From JADLGL01 sp963732865 (lineage in GTDB: Bacteria > Pseudomonadota > Alphaproteobacteria > Rhizobiales > Kaistiaceae): DNA of 64,000 nt. The translations under genes and the position numbers were made by a program. The DNA lies in contig CAVTBC010000001.1 of NCBI GenBank assembly GCA_963732865.1, positions 124,001-188,000 on the forward strand. The letters are read 5' to 3'. The notes below the pieces were generated by a model that saw only the letters and a list, made by a program, of their open reading frames with translations, had not been told where the DNA came from and made no database searches. This document shows, piece by piece, positions 62,085-64,000 of the stretch (its first letter is position 1; every line of letters begins with the position of its first letter).

Positions 62085-63098
62085 ATGGACGGAGACATTC
62101 CAACGGCCGCGAACGACATGGTGGAGATGACCGTCCGCGAGGCGCTGCGCGACGCCATGGCGGAAGAGATGCGGCGCGACCCCGAGGTTTTCATCCTCGG
62201 CGAAGAAGTGGCGCAGTACCACGGCGCCTACAAGGTGACGCAGGGTCTGCTCGAGGAGTTCGGCCCCGAGCGGGTCTATGATTCGCCGATCACCGAACAT
62301 GGCTTTGCCGGTCTCGGGGTCGGCGCCGCGCTCGCCGGGCTTCGCCCGATCGTCGAGTTCATGACCTGGAATTTCGCCATGCAGGCGACCGACCAGATCG
62401 TCAATTCCGCGGCCAAAACACGCTACATGTCGGGCGGTCAAATGCATGTGCCGATCGTCTTCCGCGGCCCGAATGGCGCCGCCGCGCGGGTCGCTGCGCA
62501 GCACAGCCAGGACTATGCCGCCTGGTACGCGCATATCCCGGGTCTGAAGGTGATCCAGCCCTACACGGCGGCCGACGCGAAAGGCCTGCTGAAGTCGGCC
62601 ATCCGCGACCCAAATCCGGTGATCTTCCTCGAAAGCGAGATCCTCTACGGCAAGAAGTTCCCGGTGCCGACCGCAGCGGAATGGCTGGTGCCGATCGGCA
62701 AGGCGCGGATCGCACGTGAAGGAACGGACGTCACCATCGTCTCGTTCGGCATCGGCATGACCCATGTCGAGGCGGCGCTAGAAGTACTGGACGGCGAGGG
62801 CATCTCGGCTGAGGTGATCGACCTGCGCACGTTGCGGCCGCTGGACATGGAGGCGGTCATCGCTTCCGTGCAGAAGACGCATCGCTGCGTCACGGTTGAA
62901 GAAGGTTGGCCGATCGGCTCGATCGGTTCCGAAATCGCGGCGGAGTTGATGGAGAAGGCGCTCGATTGGCTCGACGCGCCCGTCACCCGCGTGACCGGGA
63001 AGGATGTGCTGATGCCTTATGCCGCCAATCTTGAGAAACTGGCCCTGCCGTCGACGGCCGACGTGGTCGCGGCGGTCAAAGCGGTGACCTACAGATGA
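62085..63098 (+). CDS. pdhB: pyruvate dehydrogenase E1 component subunit beta, without N-terminal lipoyl domain
   Basis: 337 residues from the ATG at 62085 with GAGG just before. The E1 beta core is normal: MTVREALRDAMAEEMRRDPE, GEEVAQYHGAYKVTQGLLEE, PITEHGFAGLGVGAALAGLR and DLRTLRPLDMEAVIASV. In most Hyphomicrobiales PdhB is about 460 residues because of an N-terminal lipoyl domain and Ala/Pro linker; only 10 bases separate it from pdhA here, so that domain is absent from the gene. The DUF5076 start overlaps its end by four bases. Confidence 0.95.
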   Translation: MDGDIPTAANDMVEMTVREALRDAMAEEMRRDPEVFILGEEVAQYHGAYKVTQGLLEEFGPERVYDSPITEHGFAGLGVGAALAGLRPIVEFMTWNFAMQATDQIVNSAAKTRYMSGGQMHVPIVFRGPNGAAARVAAQHSQDYAAWYAHIPGLKVIQPYTAADAKGLLKSAIRDPNPVIFLESEILYGKKFPVPTAAEWLVPIGKARIAREGTDVTIVSFGIGMTHVEAALEVLDGEGISAEVIDLRTLRPLDMEAVIASVQKTHRCVTVEEGWPIGSIGSEIAAELMEKALDWLDAPVTRVTGKDVLMPYAANLEKLALPSTADVVAAVKAVTYR

Positions 63099-63406
63099 GC
63101 GAGATGGCGGGCGCCCCGAAGGAACAGCCGATCCCACCCGATGCTGTCGGCCGCGAAGACGCCGTCGAGGTCCTGCGCGCGTTCGTCATCGATGGCGGGC
63201 TGTCGATCGCCTTCATGCGCGCCTTCGACGATCCGGCGATGTGGGGAATGCTGCTGGCTGACATTGCCCGCCACGCGGCGCGGTCCTTCGAGCAGGAGGG
63301 CGTCGTGTCGGCGGAGCAGGCGCTCGTGGTGATCCGAGACATGCTCAACGCCGAACTTGACGCGGTAACCGACAGCGGGACGACCGCCGGACGATCGGAC
63401 AACTGA
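63095..63406 (+). CDS. DUF5076 domain-containing protein
   Basis: 103 residues, starting MSEMAGAPKEQPIPPDAVGR, with the core VEVLRAFVIDGGLSIAFMRA and DIARHAARSFEQEG. DUF5076 genes lie between pdhB and pdhC in Hyphomicrobiales; function unknown. ATG overlaps the pdhB stop (ATGA), four bases before pdhC, so it is co-translated with the complex. Confidence 0.85.
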   Translation: MSEMAGAPKEQPIPPDAVGREDAVEVLRAFVIDGGLSIAFMRAFDDPAMWGMLLADIARHAARSFEQEGVVSAEQALVVIRDMLNAELDAVTDSGTTAGRSDN

Positions 63407-63410
63407 CGGC

Positions 63411-64000
63411 ATGCCGACCAACATCCTCATGCCCGCGCTGTCGCCGACGATGGAAGAGGGCGGCCTCAGCAAGTGGCTGGTGAAAGAAGGCGACGAAGTT
63501 CACGCCGGCGACGTCATTGCCGAGATCGAGACCGACAAGGCGACGATGGAAGTCGAAGCCTATGAAGATGGGAAGATTGGCAAGATTTTGGTTCCCGAGG
63601 GAACGGAGGGCGTCAAAGTCAACGCGGTGATCGCGGTTCTTCTCGGCGAAGGCGAAACCATGGGCGCGGCCAATTTGTCCGCCAAAGCCCCGCCCACGGC
63701 GACCGAAGCAAAGGAACAGCCCGTCGCTGCCGCCGCCGAGCCTGCCAGGCCGAAGCCTGCCACGGCGATGCCGACGGCCATAGCGGCCAATGGTGATGCG
63801 GGCGGACGCATTTTTGCCTCGCCTCTGGCCAAGCGCCTTGCGGACGAGGCCGGTCTTAGCCTCGCTGCTCTGCACGGCTCAGGCCCGCATGGCCGTATCA
63901 TCGAAGCCGATATCGAAGCCGCCAAAGCCGGCGGCGTATCCAAGCCCACCGTGGCCGCGCCGGCGCTGTCGGATCAGGAGATCTTTTCCCTCTACGCGGC
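63411..64000 (+). CDS. pdhC: pyruvate dehydrogenase E2 (dihydrolipoamide acetyltransferase), N-terminal part
   Basis: Cut by the window end after about 196 residues. One lipoyl domain (1-80; the lipoylated Lys is in IETDKATMEV at about residue 43), an Ala/Pro/Lys linker, and the peripheral-subunit-binding domain FASPLAKRLADEAGLSLAAL through GPHGRIIEADIEAA (about 139-172). The catalytic domain lies outside. With PdhB lacking its lipoyl domain, this appears to be the only lipoyl domain of the complex encoded in the visible operon. Confidence 0.95.
   Translation, partial: MPTNILMPALSPTMEEGGLSKWLVKEGDEVHAGDVIAEIETDKATMEVEAYEDGKIGKILVPEGTEGVKVNAVIAVLLGEGETMGAANLSAKAPPTATEAKEQPVAAAAEPARPKPATAMPTAIAANGDAGGRIFASPLAKRLADEAGLSLAALHGSGPHGRIIEADIEAAKAGGVSKPTVAAPALSDQEIFSLYA

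Overview
This 64 kb, GC-rich window (roughly two-thirds G+C by eye) is a stretch of core chromosome from an alphaproteobacterium, most likely of the order Hyphomicrobiales (Rhizobiales). The evidence is gene order and family type: the nuoE-N operon followed by birA, rnj, a DUF1467 gene, proS, lolCE and lolD; the rpsB-tsf-pyrH-frr-uppS-cdsA-dxr-rseP-bamA-lpxD-fabZ-lpxA-lpxI-lpxB supercluster; gltX and gltA; the ppiD-trpE-trpG-trpD-trpC-moaC-moeA-lexA run; and eno, a ftsB-like gene, pdhA, pdhB, a DUF5076 gene and pdhC. LpxI instead of LpxH, RNase J, and direct-repeat LexA boxes (GTTC-N7-GTTC) fit the same group. The genus cannot be fixed from the sequence. There is no IS element, prophage, CRISPR array, rRNA or tRNA that I can see.

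Layout. 1-11766 (+): respiratory complex I, with an unrelated membrane-protein gene wedged between nuoI and nuoJ. 11773-18347 (+): biotin ligase, RNase J, prolyl-tRNA synthetase and the Lol lipoprotein exporter; a candidate small minus-strand gene with its own intrinsic terminator lies before proS. 18435-24274 (+): flavodoxin, a lipoprotein aminopeptidase, two small proteins (one under an SOS promoter) and dnaE. 24301-38872 (+): translation factors, UMP kinase, isoprenoid/undecaprenyl and phospholipid synthesis, outer-membrane assembly and lipid A synthesis. 38869-42330 (-): gltA, gltX and a small lipoprotein. 42420-45681 (+): a polycysteine mini-ORF, comEC and a methyltransferase. 45696-54045 (-): lexA, molybdopterin and tryptophan genes, and ppiD. 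54276-57389 (+): tpiA, secG, pyrG. 57386-58845 (-): queF and a DUF1835 gene. 58978-64000 (+): enolase, ftsB-like, DUF1801, and the pyruvate dehydrogenase genes (pdhC is cut by the window end).

Most informative observations. (1) A 32-residue single-helix peptide gene at 20622-20720 has a -35/N17/-10 promoter whose spacer is filled by a LexA-type box, the same layout as the lexA promoter in this window; it is a candidate SOS-induced membrane peptide comparable in kind to Caulobacter SidA. (2) A 37-residue ORF ending in four consecutive Cys codons lies 49 bases before comEC, like a cysteine-sensing leader peptide. (3) The same C-terminal helix-hairpin-helix-like module is attached both to NuoE and to ribosomal protein S2. 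(4) A perfect minus-strand terminator at 14632-14661 has no recognised gene, only a 65-codon ORF. (5) Three otherwise conserved genes (lolC-like, rseP, methyltransferase) each carry one apparent extra base; in essential genes this points to sequence error rather than decay. (6) Two convergent gene pairs overlap by exactly four bases at a shared CTAG.
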